From contig JAUCEF010000016.1 in the NCBI GenBank assembly GCA_033558025.1, positions 3,410,001 through 3,474,000 of the forward strand: DNA of 64,000 nucleotides. The letters run 5' to 3'. Under the pieces are notes generated by a model. That model was not told where the DNA came from and made no database searches. It was given only the letters and a program-made list of their open reading frames with translations. Below are positions 1 to 12,179 of this stretch, piece by piece. Numbering within the stretch: position 1 is the stretch's first letter; each line of letters starts with the position of its first letter. This DNA comes from Phytophthora sp. 'mugwort'. Lineage: Eukaryota > Oomycota > Peronosporomycetes > Peronosporales > Peronosporaceae. The position numbers were made by a program, and so were the translations under genes.

Positions 1-818
1 TGAGCGCGGAGGGTTTTGCCCACAGCCGGTGGTTGGCCAAAGCGCTGGAGGCGCACGAGGAAGTCCAACTGACCACGTAGCTCAGCGAGCGAACGGTCCA
101 GCGCTTCGAAGCGACGTGAAGAGAACTGCTCCAGGAGCTCCAGGCGGTTGGCAACCGAGACAGGAGACTGAAGCCAGTCGACTCAATGATGCACAGCATC
201 GATCTCGTCAGCGAGACGGTCACGGTGACTCGTCGCCCACTGCGGCGAGTCGAACAGGGTTTGCACCCGCCTCTCGACCGCTAGCAGATCACTGCAACTC
301 GCAGCGCGAGGATCCAGCGGGTCACGACCCCCACCGCCGTTGCTCGATGAGCAGGGAGCTTCTCACTGTCAGGTGGAGCGCTTAGTGGCGCGGCGTCGTC
401 GCCAGGTCGTACCCAACACTTGTGAAGTGGAGGGGTTATCCTCACTCACATAACTCTTGGGAGTACGAGGTCCTCCTCTGGCAATATTGCCCTGACGTCG
501 TGAACGCTTTCGATCGACGTGATCAGCAGAGCCCAGAGGGCCAACGACCGAGGCGTCGCCCTGGTCTATAAGAAGAGCGGTCTCACGAACGTGAGAGCCA
601 TTAGCTGTGACAGCAGAAGCACCGAGTGCGAGAGAGCCATGGGGGCGAGGCCGGTAGGCAGGCGGTAATTGGCGTGTCGCCTCGAGTTTTGCAAACTCGA
701 AACGGAGTCGACCTTCGACTCGAGAACATCAGTTTCACTGAAACTAGCCCGAAGGGCATCAATGGAAGAGAGCTTGCGAGCTCCTTCCACCCAACTTTGG
801 AACTGTCCATCGTCCCTT

Positions 819-2133
819 CTAAGACGTCTCTCCTGATAGGAGTACGACTGGATAAGTCCGCATCGATGGAACCGAGCCGCGCCGGGCTTGTACTTGCGCA
901 TCAGACGCTCTGCGTCTCATGATTGACGCTTGGCGACGTAGCCTTCTCCCCGCTGAGACTGTTTGCCTCGGGTAGGTCCTAACAGTCACATCAGCTGCGT
1001 CTCCAGGCGCTTGCACCCTGTGCGTTTCACCCGAGACTAGTATGTCTTGACCGACAACCGTCGCAGAGCTGCGATGCTCGCAGTCTGCACCCCGTGGATT
1101 ACGTGCCACGTCACCTCCATCGGTGGACCATCGGTCTGGGTGGCCCGGCCCACGGCCGGCCATACCACGCATGGCGTGTAGCGACAATTCGTCGTCGTGA
1201 TGAGTGTCACTGTTGTGACCAAATGTCACCATGACGTCGGTCACCCAGCTGATTGCCTGCCGCTCCACATGCATCCTGAGGCCTGCGGTTATGATGCTCC
1301 GGCATACTGCCGGCCACGCCACACATGGCGTGTGAAGACACACCGTCATCATGACGGGTGTCGTTGTCGTGACACATGTCACCTGTATCACCCAGCGGGT
1401 TCCTGCCGCTCCAGTCACAGTCCACGAGCTCTGCTCGGGACACTTGTCCTCGACACCTTCAGTGTCTACAAGTTCGGATACTCCGATGTCCAGGACGTTG
1501 ACCGAATCGGTCCAGTGCCCGTGCCAAAAGCGCTTTTGCTTCCTAGTAGAGGTGGGTTCATGACTCACCAAAGCTCCACCAGGAGTAAAGCGCGTTGCGT
1601 CTAAGGTCTTCGAAATCCAATCAATCCATGGCTCATGGCGTTCCAGCCATGCCATGCCCAGGATGAGGTCGTACCTCGAATCCAGGTCCAGGACCAGACA
1701 GCGTTCCACGCTATCGAAGTCGAGAAACTTCACGCCCAGGTTCAAAGGAACCTTACGCACCGTGACACGGGTCCCTGTCGCCAGGCGAACAGTGATGATG
1801 TCAGGCCTGCGCTCCCTGAGGCGCCTCAGCGTATTGCTGACTTCCTTCCATTGTGGAGCGTCGAGCATAGTTGTCCGACGCTCCGGAATCGATCAATATG
1901 ATCCATGGGTTTTCAAAGCCCTTCACCGTCGCCTCAACGACGATCAAGCCCGGCTTGCATACACGTTCCGTGTTAGAGAGTACGGCTCTCTCCGGGGCTG
2001 GGCCCTGTTGCCCTCCACCTCCATGAGGCTCAACAGAACTCAGTTCTTCCCCAGGAGGGCGCCCCGCGCCTACTGAGTGTCGCCGTTTCACCGCGACGAG
2101 CCGATGGCTCGGATCGATGCAGAGCGAAGGCAC
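819..2133 (-). pseudogene. Gypsy aspartic protease and protease-RT linker, frameshifted
   Basis: The protease active-site loop appears as ILIDSGASDNYARR in the frame of 2133-1801. The rest of the fold, including RYDLILGMAWLERHEPWIDW, is read in the frame of 1868-819, so a frameshift near 1865 splits the domain. The retropepsin would cut Gag-Pol. Downstream of about 1450 the frame stays open but the sequence becomes His/Thr-rich and repetitive (see the tandem repeat at 1037-1414), which fits a low-constraint linker and not a catalytic domain. No reverse transcriptase is seen before the left edge. Confidence 0.75.
1037..1414. repeat. Tandem repeat of about 147 bp in the protease-RT linker
   Basis: Two diverged direct copies run from about 1120 to 1267 and from about 1267 to 1414. 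Each contains a CATGGCGTGT core, a CGTC-rich GTGTCAC/GTGACA stretch, and ends with TGCCGCTCCA. A third partial copy lies at about 1037-1120. The open minus-strand frame crosses the copies, so the unit length is compatible with coding. Confidence 0.6.
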
Positions 2134-2250
2134 GTAGAAGCTTGACGCGACCTGTGTGACGGGCAGGTTGCCCTCAAATGGGCGGTGCTTCGGCAGTATG
2201 AAGCACCGATGGACCCCATACGCTGCTCGGCAGCATAAAGCTCAGCTTCC

Positions 2251-3021
2251 TCATCTTTTTTTTTCAGCGTAGCTGAGGTCCATAGGGACCGGTCCGTCGG
2301 ACAGAGTAGCGTTGGCAACGCCCCATCCAAGTCGAGACGACTTGAAGTTGAACTCGGCGTTCAACGCCACTCTCACGGCCTCTTCAAAAGAGGAAGGGTG
2401 AGTGCGGGAGACTTCTGTCCTAGCCACGCCAGTGCGGAGACCCTCCATAAAGGCTGTCACAGTCACTGCCTCTGGCAGAGGATCGGCCGCCATGCCGGCG
2501 ATCAGAGTTCGCAACTCCTGGACGAATTCCACCAAGTCCTTCTTACCCTGGCGGGTACTCAAAAAGCGTGACGTCACGTGGTACGCCTGATTAGGAGGGG
2601 CAAACACTTGCGAAAGCTGGAGTTTCAGCTCTTCCCAGCTCCGGAAGGCCGCGTCCACCGACGTGCCGCACGTGAGTGCCCATTCTCGTACTCGGCCACC
2701 GAGCTTCGAGATCGCTAGCACTACGCGCTGTTGCTCAGTACGGAGCATGGCCGATCCCATCGCCATTTCGATCTCACGGATCCACAACATGAGGTTCTCT
2801 CCCTCCTTTCCTTCGAAAGTCTTGACGCTCACGATGAGCGGTTTAGGCCGGGAGGCCCCATCCTGCGATGTCGTCGACGTCGATGCAGACGCCGACATCC
2901 TCTGCTGGAGGTGCTCCGACAGAGGATTCTCGTAACTTGAGAACGCCTCCAGACGCGCGTTCACCGCGTCCGGTCCTTGCGAAGCAAGATGCGTTATGCC
3001 CTCAGGGCCGAGCAAAGACAT
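2251..3021 (-). CDS. Gypsy gag polyprotein, N-terminal and capsid part
   Basis: The 256-residue frame is a retrotransposon Gag. A hydrophilic Ser/Thr-rich N-terminus (about 1-60) is followed by the typical capsid-type block, with [20 protein letters not shown] near residues 66-85 and the conserved W and Q/F pattern of the retrotrans_gag family through about residue 215. It forms the particle that packages element RNA. It ends early with EKKR at a run of nine A's (minus strand). In the next frame the sequence continues as [14 protein letters not shown] with a partial CCHC knuckle, so a one-base slip in the homopolymer explains the stop. Confidence 0.8.
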   Translation of the reverse strand: MSLLGPEGITHLASQGPDAVNARLEAFSSYENPLSEHLQQRMSASASTSTTSQDGASRPKPLIVSVKTFEGKEGENLMLWIREIEMAMGSAMLRTEQQRVVLAISKLGGRVREWALTCGTSVDAAFRSWEELKLQLSQVFAPPNQAYHVTSRFLSTRQGKKDLVEFVQELRTLIAGMAADPLPEAVTVTAFMEGLRTGVARTEVSRTHPSSFEEAVRVALNAEFNFKSSRLGWGVANATLSDGPVPMDLSYAEKKR

Positions 3022-3131
3022 AAGCTTTTCAGCGCGTCTTGTTGGCTCTGGGACAGGTTAGAAAACGCTGTCTGCTCCATCCTCACCGAGGAATAGTCTT
3101 AGGTGCGGGACTGACTACAAATGCTACCAGG

Positions 3132-3533
3132 TGCAGCGGGGCTGCGTAGCGTAGTGCGTCAGAGGAAGACGTATGACTCCCCCCCCCGAATCTTAGCTGT
3201 GGTTATATTAGCCCCTAGGGCCTCCGCAGAGGCTTAGATCACTCTAGTTATACCACTAGAGACTCAAAGAGTCAGTATTCCTAAACCTAGGACAATACTC
3301 TCTTTGATGCTAATACTGAACTGTTATTTGCTTGCTTATCTGCGGCAAAGCCGCCTGAGGTGTAATTGTATGACTCTAACAATCTACCATAGTTAGCCTA
3401 GTCAAATGCATATCGAGTGGACCTGTGGCCACGTACTGAAATCCCGTTAATCCAAGTGGTACCAAGTACCACTTACTACAAGGTGACACGTAGCACGGCT
3501 ACACTCGTGTTACCTTCGTGTAACCCCGTTACA
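3132..3533 (-). repeat. 5' LTR of the left-edge gypsy element
   Basis: This 402-bp block recurs at 51572-51969 with roughly 93% identity judged by eye. On the minus strand it starts TGTAACGG and ends CCGCTGCA, so it has the TG...CA ends of an LTR. Directly inside it, on the minus strand, is TGGTAGCATTTG, placed where a tRNA primer-binding site would be, although the match to a known tRNA 3' end was not verified. Confidence 0.85.
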
Positions 3534-5704
3534 GTTCACGTGAGTTATCTCGGCGAACCCGACGACCGTAACGTGGGTGTTCACGCGAGTCATCACGATG
3601 ATCTCGGCGCTCAAAACGCTGGCGTTCACGCGAGTCATCTCGGTGGTCTTGACGGTCAAATGTGTTGAACGGTTGACTGGCCGTGGCCGAACCTTTTCTA
3701 TTTGAGTTGGCTCGTCCAGCAGAGTTCTTGGAGCGGTCGCTGACTTCCCCCGCGTCGAGAAAATCTTGACCCGGGTCTGATTAGACTCGCTATAGTCACT
3801 GTAGTCGCTATTTTCATTCGCCGAGGCCACTCGACTTGGCTGTCGCTGGTCGACACCGCGGTAGAGTTCATCAACTGTTGCATCGGAAAGTGCGACTTGG
3901 TGATCGAGGCCTCATCTCGGCGACCCAGGCGGTCATCTCTGCTGGATTCACGTCTGTCATCGCGCCGAGGTTCGCTCCGCCTACTTCCATCTCCACGCCG
4001 ATTATTGTCTCCGCGCGGAATCTCTCGGGCTTTGCCTGACACCGGTAGGGTGCGTTGTTTCTTACGTTTTTCCCCCAAGTTACGTCGATTGAAGATCTGT
4101 TCAATACGGTGAATGTCGGTGAGTTGGAGCGGGTACAACAGATCATGATCTCATCGTCTCCGCAATTGAGCAAGAACTGCTCTACGTGCTCAGCAGCATC
4201 TCCTCCGTCCTTCCCATACTGGGTCTTGGCAGTGCGTGCGTACCCATTCAAACAGACGAGGAAGTCACCAATGGGTTCCTTCTCTTTACGTCTCGCTGAG
4301 TAGTATCGGTTACGCGCTGCCTGATCGATTGAGAGCAGTAATTATACAAGAACTGCTCGCTGAGTAGGCTCCACTTCTTCTGAGTCCGCCGGTCCAGCTG
4401 GTGGTACCAGCTTTTTTTTGTGGCCGCTCGACCCAAGCACAGCGAGATTGGCTCGCATCACGAGTTCTGAGGCATCCGAGTTCCTTTCATCTCATAGATG
4501 AATCTCTTCAACCACTGCAACGATGCGTCCGACCGGAATCGCCTCCCATCGAATTCAACCATCTTGTCCAGTGAGAAATGGGTTCTCAATTCGAGCTATT
4601 GCGTGTCGTTTCGATCAACTTCATCGTAGCTGAGTCGACGGATTTGCTCCTTCACTGACGCTTCACAGTCACCGGAGTAGCCGTCATAATTCGGCTTATG
4701 ATACTTTTCCTCGTCTTCGAGCTCGGCTTCATCGTCTTCAACACGTAGGTAATCGTAACGACCCACTTCTCATTCGCTTGCTTCGGAGACTTCAACAAGT
4801 GTGAATCTTCGAAATACGGAGTTCCTTGGTGGATCGGAATTTACCCGCTCGCTTAGTCTCAGACGGCTTCGGAAGCAGGACCTTGCTGATCTGTTGAGGT
4901 CCTGGGGCTTTCTCCCCACTAAACGCTGCTCGTAGTCGGTATTTCCAGTGGGTCAACTCCATGCCGGCTCGGCGGAGATCCCAGCTGGATAAGATTAAGC
5001 TGTTTGGGCGACCATTACAACGGTAGCCCATTGCCATCAGCAGCAGCACCGTATCTTCCACGAGTTGGTTGATACTGGTACTGTTCACCGGGTTAATGAG
5101 CTGCGGGCCTAAAATCGGTCATTTTGCCTGAGCCATGGCCACCGGTGCGAACATCATCATCCACTTAGACTGAGATCCCATCTCCTCGCCGAGTCGCGTC
5201 AGCACCTTGTTCGCACTCGGCGTGTCGGTGTTACGTGTCGCTCTTGGCACTAGGGGTGGACGTTCCCCTTGAACAGCACTGTGATCTTCATCGTCCACAT
5301 CATCGTCGAGTTCAGCGGCGAGATTGCATCAACGGGGCGCAGATTTCCCATCCGGCTCACTTGAGTGACATCTCGTCGAGCTCCGCACGCAACGCCGTTG
5401 TCTTCGCATACTCGACTTCCTCCTTCACTTCATACTCTTCATACTCTTCATCACTTCCTCCTTCCTCCTCTTGGTCGTCAGTCTCGTCATCTTCAAACCG
5501 GACACTGCCGACGATTTCTGCCATCCGGTCAGCGATCAGCTCGCCAGCTGAGTTCGACCCTGCGAGGGGTGAACCTGCGGCGGTCGCTGGGCTGTCTCCG
5601 CTTGACGTCGACCATCCCTTGATCATCCTGCTCAGTACTTGAAAATTGATTAACTTGGCACCTGCGAAAGCAAGCACACCCTGTTCCCGGGTCGCGGCAC
5701 CAGT
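3534..5704 (-). pseudogene. Second gypsy gag relic, cut by the left-edge element
   Basis: Minus-strand fragments in several frames give one Gag. An acidic Glu/Asp-rich N-terminal part lies at 5722-5357, a central part at about 5088-4792, the capsid block with YHQLDRRTQKKWSLLSEQFL at 4436-4248, then NGYARTAKTQYGKDGGDAAE at 4251-4139, and LLYPLQLTDIHRIEQIFNRR and an Arg/Asp-rich tail at 4138-3698. The tail ends abruptly at 3534, where the LTR of the other element begins. At least three frameshifts are needed to read it through. There is no other gene in the interval. Confidence 0.75.
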
Positions 5705-6300
5705 TGTGGTATTACAGCACACACAAAATCGTCAGATGTGGATACTAGGCAAGAAACACAACAATAGCCGAGCTAGTCGGCCCTTGATGGCCTGCGCTGG
5801 GTTGCCCCTAGGGCTTCGGCCCTCCGGGACAGTGGTGTCTCGCTTCCGCCGAGACCAAGTTCCCCAAGCCAGTCAATTCACAGAGGTCAGCTGAGCTGAC
5901 TGCATCCGGCTCAGATATCCCGTGTCCTCCGCTAAAGAGCGGACGACGGCGCGTTAGCGCTTTGACGGGTCGCCGAGAGCAAAGGCTTCTCGGCTAGAAG
6001 TGTTACGATACCGGGGCTGTACGGCATACCGGCCCGCCGAGTTCGGCAGGACTTGTTCCTTCGCGCTTGGCGAGTCACGCCCTTCCCCGGGCCGACCTAG
6101 TTCTCTTGGCGCTACCAGTCAACACCCTACAAGCTATTCCTCTCGGGTATCAACACTAACCATAGTCCAGTCCATGCAGGGACTTACCGGATAGTGTACA
6201 CTTGTCTTGGACTTGGCAAGAGTTACTCTGTTATTATTTATCTCCCGGTAGCCCCAAGGGGCTCCTCCTATTGTTAACTATTTCCTATACAAATATCAAA
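5705..6300 (-). repeat. Putative LTR and leader of the second gypsy relic
   Basis: On the minus strand the sequence TGGTGCCGCGACCCGGG (about 5704-5688) looks like a gypsy primer-binding site. Two bases before it the sequence reads TACCACA, which would be the 3' end of the 5' LTR. The LTR would therefore start at 5705 in plus coordinates. Its other end is not certain; a TACCACA also occurs at 7121-7127, which would make a 1.4-kb LTR, and I could not confirm a second copy. The interval has no gene and contains short inverted repeats such as GGTTGCCCCTAGGGCTTCGG. Confidence 0.45.
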
Positions 6301-8540
6301 TGAAATGAAATGTGGTCAGCTCGCAACCGACCTTTCGCAAAGATCTCAATGTAACCACCCAACTCAACGGCTGTCCGAGTTCCTCCAGTCGAGTAGCCGA
6401 ATTGATAGCTTCGGTACTCAACGAACAGTACCGTGGTTAATTTCTTAAGTGCGATTTGTTAGCTACTTCATCTGGCGCTCACTACACCACATGGCTGTTA
6501 ATCTGTTGTAATTGATGTGTTGATTGGAACGCAAATGCCAAGGGAGTAGATTAAATAGTTAACCCTGTCCGTTTCGTCTCCCTAAATGCCTACCCCCCCT
6601 TGTATTCCTTGTTATATTCATGTGTGTGTTTGCGCAAACACCGGCTCTGGGCGCTCCGAACCATCCAAGAGTGACCAGCCAATCCGGGAACGGTTCGGGA
6701 TGAACATTTCCCTCGGTTCACGTATGTTAGTGAACCGTGCAAGAGAGGTGTCACTTCAGCACTCAATAAATCCGTCTGCGAAGACGGTACGAGCCATCTT
6801 AAAAATCTCCGATTTAGTGGACAAGCGACAATACTTTCAAGCGATGCGGAAAGTGCAATTGTTTTGTGTATTATTCGATGAACAAAAGATGGATGCCCAG
6901 TTTCATCTCAAATGCTACCGTTCCAAAGAGTAAACCTTACTTGATGCATTGTGAAGGTAACTAAGCTACGCTTGGACGCGTAGCTCAAATGGCAAGAGCA
7001 CCGTGATCTACGCGGGTTAAATTTTCCGCCGTGTCAATTTTTTATTGCTAAACTATACAAAAATATAATTCGAATAAAACTTACGCTTTAGCAACCTATT
7101 CTTGTGATTGTGAATAACCCTACCACAAGTTGACATTGTAGTTCGCTTAGGACGGGGTGATGCGGTACGCCAAATGTTGGGTTATATCCGATTCGATTAC
7201 AGCAACAAATCACGATTAATCATACCAGCTAGATGAGCGATAAGATACGACGTGCTAGTACTTGGTCATATCGTAAAGAGCACCGCAGGTTGACCGAAAG
7301 AAAGAGTCATCGACAGCAAAATTGTTCGCGGGGCGACTCGCTCTTTATTTTTTTACCCTCAATGCGCTCTCAAACGCATTGATACTGACGAAAAACGATC
7401 AATAACCTTTTTGTGTCCTGTCTGTATCGCAGCGCCTTGTCTACTAGCCGCCGATTCGTTAATCGATTCCGCATAAATTCAGATGAGCCGTCAAAATTCA
7501 TCATGCGCCACCGTTGCAGTATTTAATGCAGTATGAGAAGCCAGTTTGGCTCGAAGCTACAGAGCATTCAACGCATTATGGTGAGTATCGCATGAAATGC
7601 AGTTAACAGAAGTCCGTGATGTTGTGCATGTCTCCGAGTTGATAAACGAAAGTAATGTCGGATGTATTCGTTTAAACAAATTAGAACTTTTTTTTTCGCG
7701 CTTCTCAAACCCGCCACGACCAAACGGAAATTTCACGAGTTTCTGCAGGAACTCGAGATGTGTCGATAAGAAGATGGGCTTGATAACAGAGTTCAGTTGG
7801 AGAACGCAGCAAGAACTTACCAAGGTGCCAGTACAGCCGTTGAGAATAGGGTTACATGCGCAAGGTAGGAATAATGGAATAATGGCAGAAGTCGGATGAC
7901 GGGAATGGCCGCTCGGGCATCGTAAAGAAAGGAATAAAGTCGACTTCTGCTCCGGCCAAGCAGACGGACCAAGCTCAACTGTGACCTCGAGACTGACTCT
8001 CGGGCACTCTATCAGCTCCACAACTTAAGTGCTCAGGTGATTGGCAAATAGGTCTCGGGCTCTCTAATATCGCAAAAAGACTTCCTCTGCCTAAGTGCTA
8101 CCAAATCAATCTTCCAGATCGCTAGTGAGTTGGAAGATTGCGACATAGTAAACTTGGTGCCGATGCAACCAAGAAACACAGTGCGACCGATGTTGAGAAC
8201 CAACACCGACCCTGAACGGCAATATCTGCATGGGAATCTTCACAGTGACGAAACCGATGGATTGACCGCCTGGAAAGGAGATTGGACGAGACGCATGGTG
8301 ACATCAGAGCTTTCAACGTCAATGTCAATTTGACATTGAAGACCCAGATGCTAAAGCGTAACGCTTGAAATTACTGCAATAACTGCAATATGTATTACTG
8401 CAAGTTCGTTTACAACAGCTATTATTACTGGTAATGCAAGGGATAAATACAATACACCATTGTATTTTCCCACCTCGGAAGTTAATGCAACGACCAACAA
8501 ACTGAATACATCAGTGAGTACCGACATCGCCGATTTGAAT
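6301..8540. other. No gene recognised; AT-rich repeat debris
   Basis: Open frames of 60-154 codons occur on both strands (for example 6586-6933 plus and 7557-8021 minus), but none shows a recognisable domain, a consistent codon pattern or splice signals. The only structured item is the tRNA-like stretch at 6975-7035. The end near 8540 leads into the gag of the plus-strand chromovirus, so part of this interval may be its old LTR and leader. Confidence 0.4.
6975..7035 (+). repeat. tRNA-like element, probable SINE head remnant
   Basis: The D-arm pairs GCTC with GAGC (box A: TAGCTCAAATGGCAAGAGC). A T-arm-like hairpin pairs GCGG with CCGC around GTTAAATTTT, and GACGCG at 6975-6980 can pair with CGTGTC at 7030-7035 as an acceptor stem with one wobble. 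The anticodon arm is too short for a working tRNA. A T-rich stretch follows. A tRNA-derived SINE remnant or a tRNA pseudogene are both possible. Confidence 0.4.
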
Positions 8541-10260
8541 CAGCCGATTTGAATCAGACACTGGCTAGCCTGGTGCAAGGGATGGAAACCTGGTCGAAGG
8601 CCTGAACCAAGTGCGTGGTGTGGCTCGAGAAGCACAGAACTTAGCTCGAGCAGCGGGACAACATCCGCAAACACCACGTCCGACTCAACCAGCAACTGCA
8701 ACAGCCGCAAGCAGCGGGGAAGCTCCGCAACCTACTCCAAGCTCAGTGTTTGATGGGGGCAAAATAGGACGACGTATTGAGATGACGCAAATAGACTTCG
8801 AGGTTTGCAGTTCAGGCGGATGGATATAAAACCTCCTGTATTTGTTGGAGAAACTGACGGTATCAAGTGGAACAGTTTTGTGTTCCAGTTTTAAGTCTTG
8901 CTTCCGCCAAAATGGATACCCCTTGCTCCAACATGACGACTTGCTCGCTTAAGAACTCAACCAGTGGGTGCAAAAAGAGTGCGTTAGTCTGGTAAGAACG
9001 ATATATGACTTATGCATCCACTGACAAGCGATGGAGTGTCATTGAGCTGGAAATGACAGTGGAATTCATGGAGCCTAACTTTGAAGAGCAAATTCGGAGC
9101 CGATATCTTAGCATTAAGCAACTGGAGGGGACGCTGGTTATGTGGCAAATTTTGTGAGCTGAACCGCCTAGAACAGGCAAACCACCTCACAGTCATGAAT
9201 CGGTTTCTGAACGACTTATCCGATGTGGTGATGAAAAGCGAGATTTTGAGGAAGAAGCCCCAAGACTTGACTTTTGCCGTCGCTCAAGGCTTTCTCGAGT
9301 GGGATATATAGAGAAACAAAACCGGGCATTTTGAAACCAAACGGAACTAAGATTAAGGGCAAGTTCGGATGAAACAACTAATCGTCATCTCAGAGATCGA
9401 ACCAAGGACCTCCTTCAATTCATAGATCCGGTAATGGTGCTCGGGCAGGTGGCAACGTAAAACCCGACAAAATTGCCATTTTGTGGACGTGGGCCGCACC
9501 GAGCGGAAGACTGTTGGTTCAAAGACTCCGACAAGCACCCTAACGCTGTCAACGAGAAAATCTTCGCGATGCACGAGCGAATGGCAGTCGCCGAGAGCGA
9601 GGCACCACAGTTAAACGAACAAGTCTACTTGATGTAGAGGATTGAGTGGGTATACTTGCGAGCTCAGCCCGCTTAAGAGCAGTATTGATTGCTGTCAATC
9701 TCCAATAGGAAAACGAGATGGAGTAACGATGCAGCGCCGTGTACGTGAGAAAGGTGAAAAGCATAAAAATGATGAATTTGGAAATCGTGAACATATATAA
9801 AAGCGAAGCGAAGTGACGATGCACATGAATGTACTGAGTTCAGGGAAATCGGTGGGTTTTCTCGATGACAACCAAGCCATTTGCCAATTCGAGTGCTGCA
9901 TATTCATTTCCTCGTGACTACTACTGTATATTTGCATACTACCAGCACTGTTCAGTGCAGCCGCAATGATTTGATCCTGACGAATTCGAACTTCTTGCAC
10001 AGCGGTGCAACCATTAACGCTGTAAGTCCTGACTTCTGTCGCGGGGCTGGACTGGACGAAGAATCCGAGAACACGATATAGCGATACCAGCCACTTTGGC
10101 GAACAAACAAGAAATGATCATTGCAAAGCGGACAGTGAAACTGCATGTGTTTATTGAATCTTTTGAATCCTACGTTGGAGATTTCCTGGTGCTTCCGGTT
10201 CCTGAAAATTAGGACATCTTACTCGGAATTCCCTGACTAGACGCTGGAAACCCAGACATC
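8541..10260 (+). pseudogene. Gag and protease of a plus-strand gypsy chromovirus, decayed
   Basis: Fragments of Gag lie at 8550-9310. A CCHC knuckle can be seen around 9465-9515 (Cys, Cys, His, Cys spaced 2-4-4) only if one T is added back in the T-run at about 9480. The protease is marked by HSGATINAVSPDFCRGAGL at 10000-10055, where the catalytic Asp of the DSGA motif has become His. Frameshifts and stops separate all parts. It belongs with the RT, RNase H, integrase and chromodomain fragments that follow in order to 13576. Confidence 0.7.
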
Positions 10261-10639
10261 GACTGGGTTGAGGAATCCATGAAGTTCGAAACACCCCTTG
10301 CACTGAAACGAAAACACGGCGGAAGCCGACGAAGAAAACGAATGTGAAGCCACAGACTCAAACAATTACAGACAGGCAAGCCTTGAGAAGGGGTGATCAG
10401 CGGGTTTCTGTAAGTGGATCTCCAACCCGTTCGTGCAGTAGACACTTTCAGAATGGCTATTTCTCAATCACGAGTGGAAAAACGAAATTCATAGCGAATA
10501 AACAATTCAAACGACTACTTCGTAAACCTCAAGATCTGGAATGTGTGTTTGTGGGGCGACTCGTCACGGAGAAGGAGCAGACAGACTCGAAGAAAGAGTT
10601 CACTAGCATTAAGGATTATTAAGGACATAGAGTGTATAC

Positions 10640-12175
10640 TGTGTTGGAGCGGCACAAAGCTATTTTTAGGCAGCAATTCCCGAACCACTTGTCCCTGAAT
10701 CTCATGGAGTACCCAAAATGGAGGTGGAGACCAATGGACCCATTTTCGCGCAGAATGGAGACAGTCTCCGGCCCAAGAACAAATAATCAGGGCTTGGATT
10801 GAAGAAATGCTTCAAGCTGGTCTAAGGTCTAATTCGACTCGTCGTCGTCCCCATGGTGCTCCCACATTCTGCGTAAAACAAAGCGTTGGATGGAGGGCTG
10901 TGCATGACTATCGGGCCACGAACAACCATAAAGTACGCCGAACGCTGCCAGTGCCACAAAAATATATCATTTTCGAAAAGATGCAAGGATCATATTGGTG
11001 CAGCTGCATGGGTCTTCTCGGTGGTTATTACCAGTTCGGAATGCGCGATGCAGACGTGAAATATACAGCATTTCAAATCGCAGAGATGGGTCATTCGAGT
11101 ACTTGGTGGTTTCTATGGGTTTATCGAATGCACCTGCCACTTTCAACGATGGGATCAGACGCTTACCCAAGGATCTAGCTCGCTTCCGCCATTCATACTT
11201 CGACGACATTTATATATTCATGGGAGGGCAAGATCTGGACGAGCATTTATCAGCTCTATATCGTGTATTGACGCGGTTGGAAGACAATGAATGTTACGTC
11301 AAATTGAGCAAGTGTGTGTTCTGCGCAGCGGAAATACCATGCCTAGGTGACTACATATGTCGGAATGGGGAGCGAATTGACCCAAAGAAGGTAGGAGTGC
11401 TACGTGAGCGGCCACTGCCTACTACAAGAAGTGATTTGCAGCCGTGCTTGGGAACAACAACATATGTGCAGCGTTCTGAGATGGTTTTGCTCAGGATGCT
11501 GGCCCACTGTTCGAAATGCTGAAAAAGAAAGCTGGTGTGACGAAGAAGACGAAGTTAAGAGTGGACTGACGTGCTTGTGAATATTTCGAAGGACTCAAGG
11601 AACGAATGTCGTTCACGCCAGCGCTGGCTATTGCCGACTTTAGTAAGCCGTCCTATCTGCGGATGGATGCTAGTGACTTTGCAACGGGGGCGTTCTTTTT
11701 AAGGTGGAAGAGCAAGACGGCCAAGTTGTAGAGCGACCTATAGCATTTCAAGGGCGGAAATACAAAGCAACCGAGAAAAAATATTCAATCAGAGAAAAGA
11801 ACTGCTGGCGATTTGTTTGGTTTACACGTTTGGAGAATCTACCTTCTAGATAAGCCATTCGTGGTAAAACAGATCACACAAGTCACTCGATAGTGTGATT
11901 TCGCTGAAAGTACCTTCGCGACGGATTGCACGTTTGTACGACGAACTCAGCGAATATCCCGTTACGTTTAAGTACACACCCGGCTATTCGAACACCACGG
12001 CAGATGGCATTTCACGGCGCGCGGATTTTCAGGAGCGCCACTCGCTGAAGACCTTAATTTCCACTGCAGTAGTGCATTCTCGCGTCAAAGAGGGTATCAT
12101 GGCGGCGGTGAACGAGTTGGTAACGAGATATACGGAAGACCCGCACACGAAGTCGATTTTTCGAGCGCTCTAAGG
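10640..12175 (+). pseudogene. Reverse transcriptase and RNase H of the plus-strand chromovirus
   Basis: The RT begins near 10795 with the EQIIRAWIEEMLQAGL-like stretch, then APTFCVKQSVGWRAVHDYR. The first catalytic block reads CMGLLGGYYQ at about 11006, with Gly where the family has Asp. The YxDD box is intact as YFDDIYIF at about 11200-11223, but in a different frame (shift near 11080). RNase H follows at 11600-11870 with SYLRMDASDFATGAF, and a GYSNTTADGISRR-like C-terminus near 11980. Several stops and frameshifts make this a dead copy. Confidence 0.8.
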
Positions 12176-12179
12176 GGCC

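Larger units (their letters stand above)
1..3533 (-). mobile_element. Ty3/gypsy LTR retrotransposon, 5' part, running off the left edge
   Basis: Reading the minus strand, the order is LTR (3533-3132), a short leader, gag (3021-2251), a zinc-knuckle-like stretch, an aspartic protease, and then a long linker towards the reverse transcriptase, which lies outside the window or is lost. The gag, protease and linker order is the one expected of gypsy elements. The coding frame is broken at an A9 run near 2254 and again near 1865, so the copy looks inactive. Nothing recognisable as reverse transcriptase is seen in 1-800, which holds only short shadow frames. The element interrupts the gag of another minus-strand gypsy copy at 3533/3534. 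Confidence 0.85.

Noticed and set aside
6586..6933. A 115-codon gene in the left repeat block
   Set aside because: No recognisable motif, homologous neighbour or promoter; surrounded by repeat debris.
5705..7127. A 1.4-kb LTR bounded by TGTGGTA and TACCACA
   Set aside because: Only seven bases of end match, and no second copy in the window; the left part alone is kept as a putative LTR.
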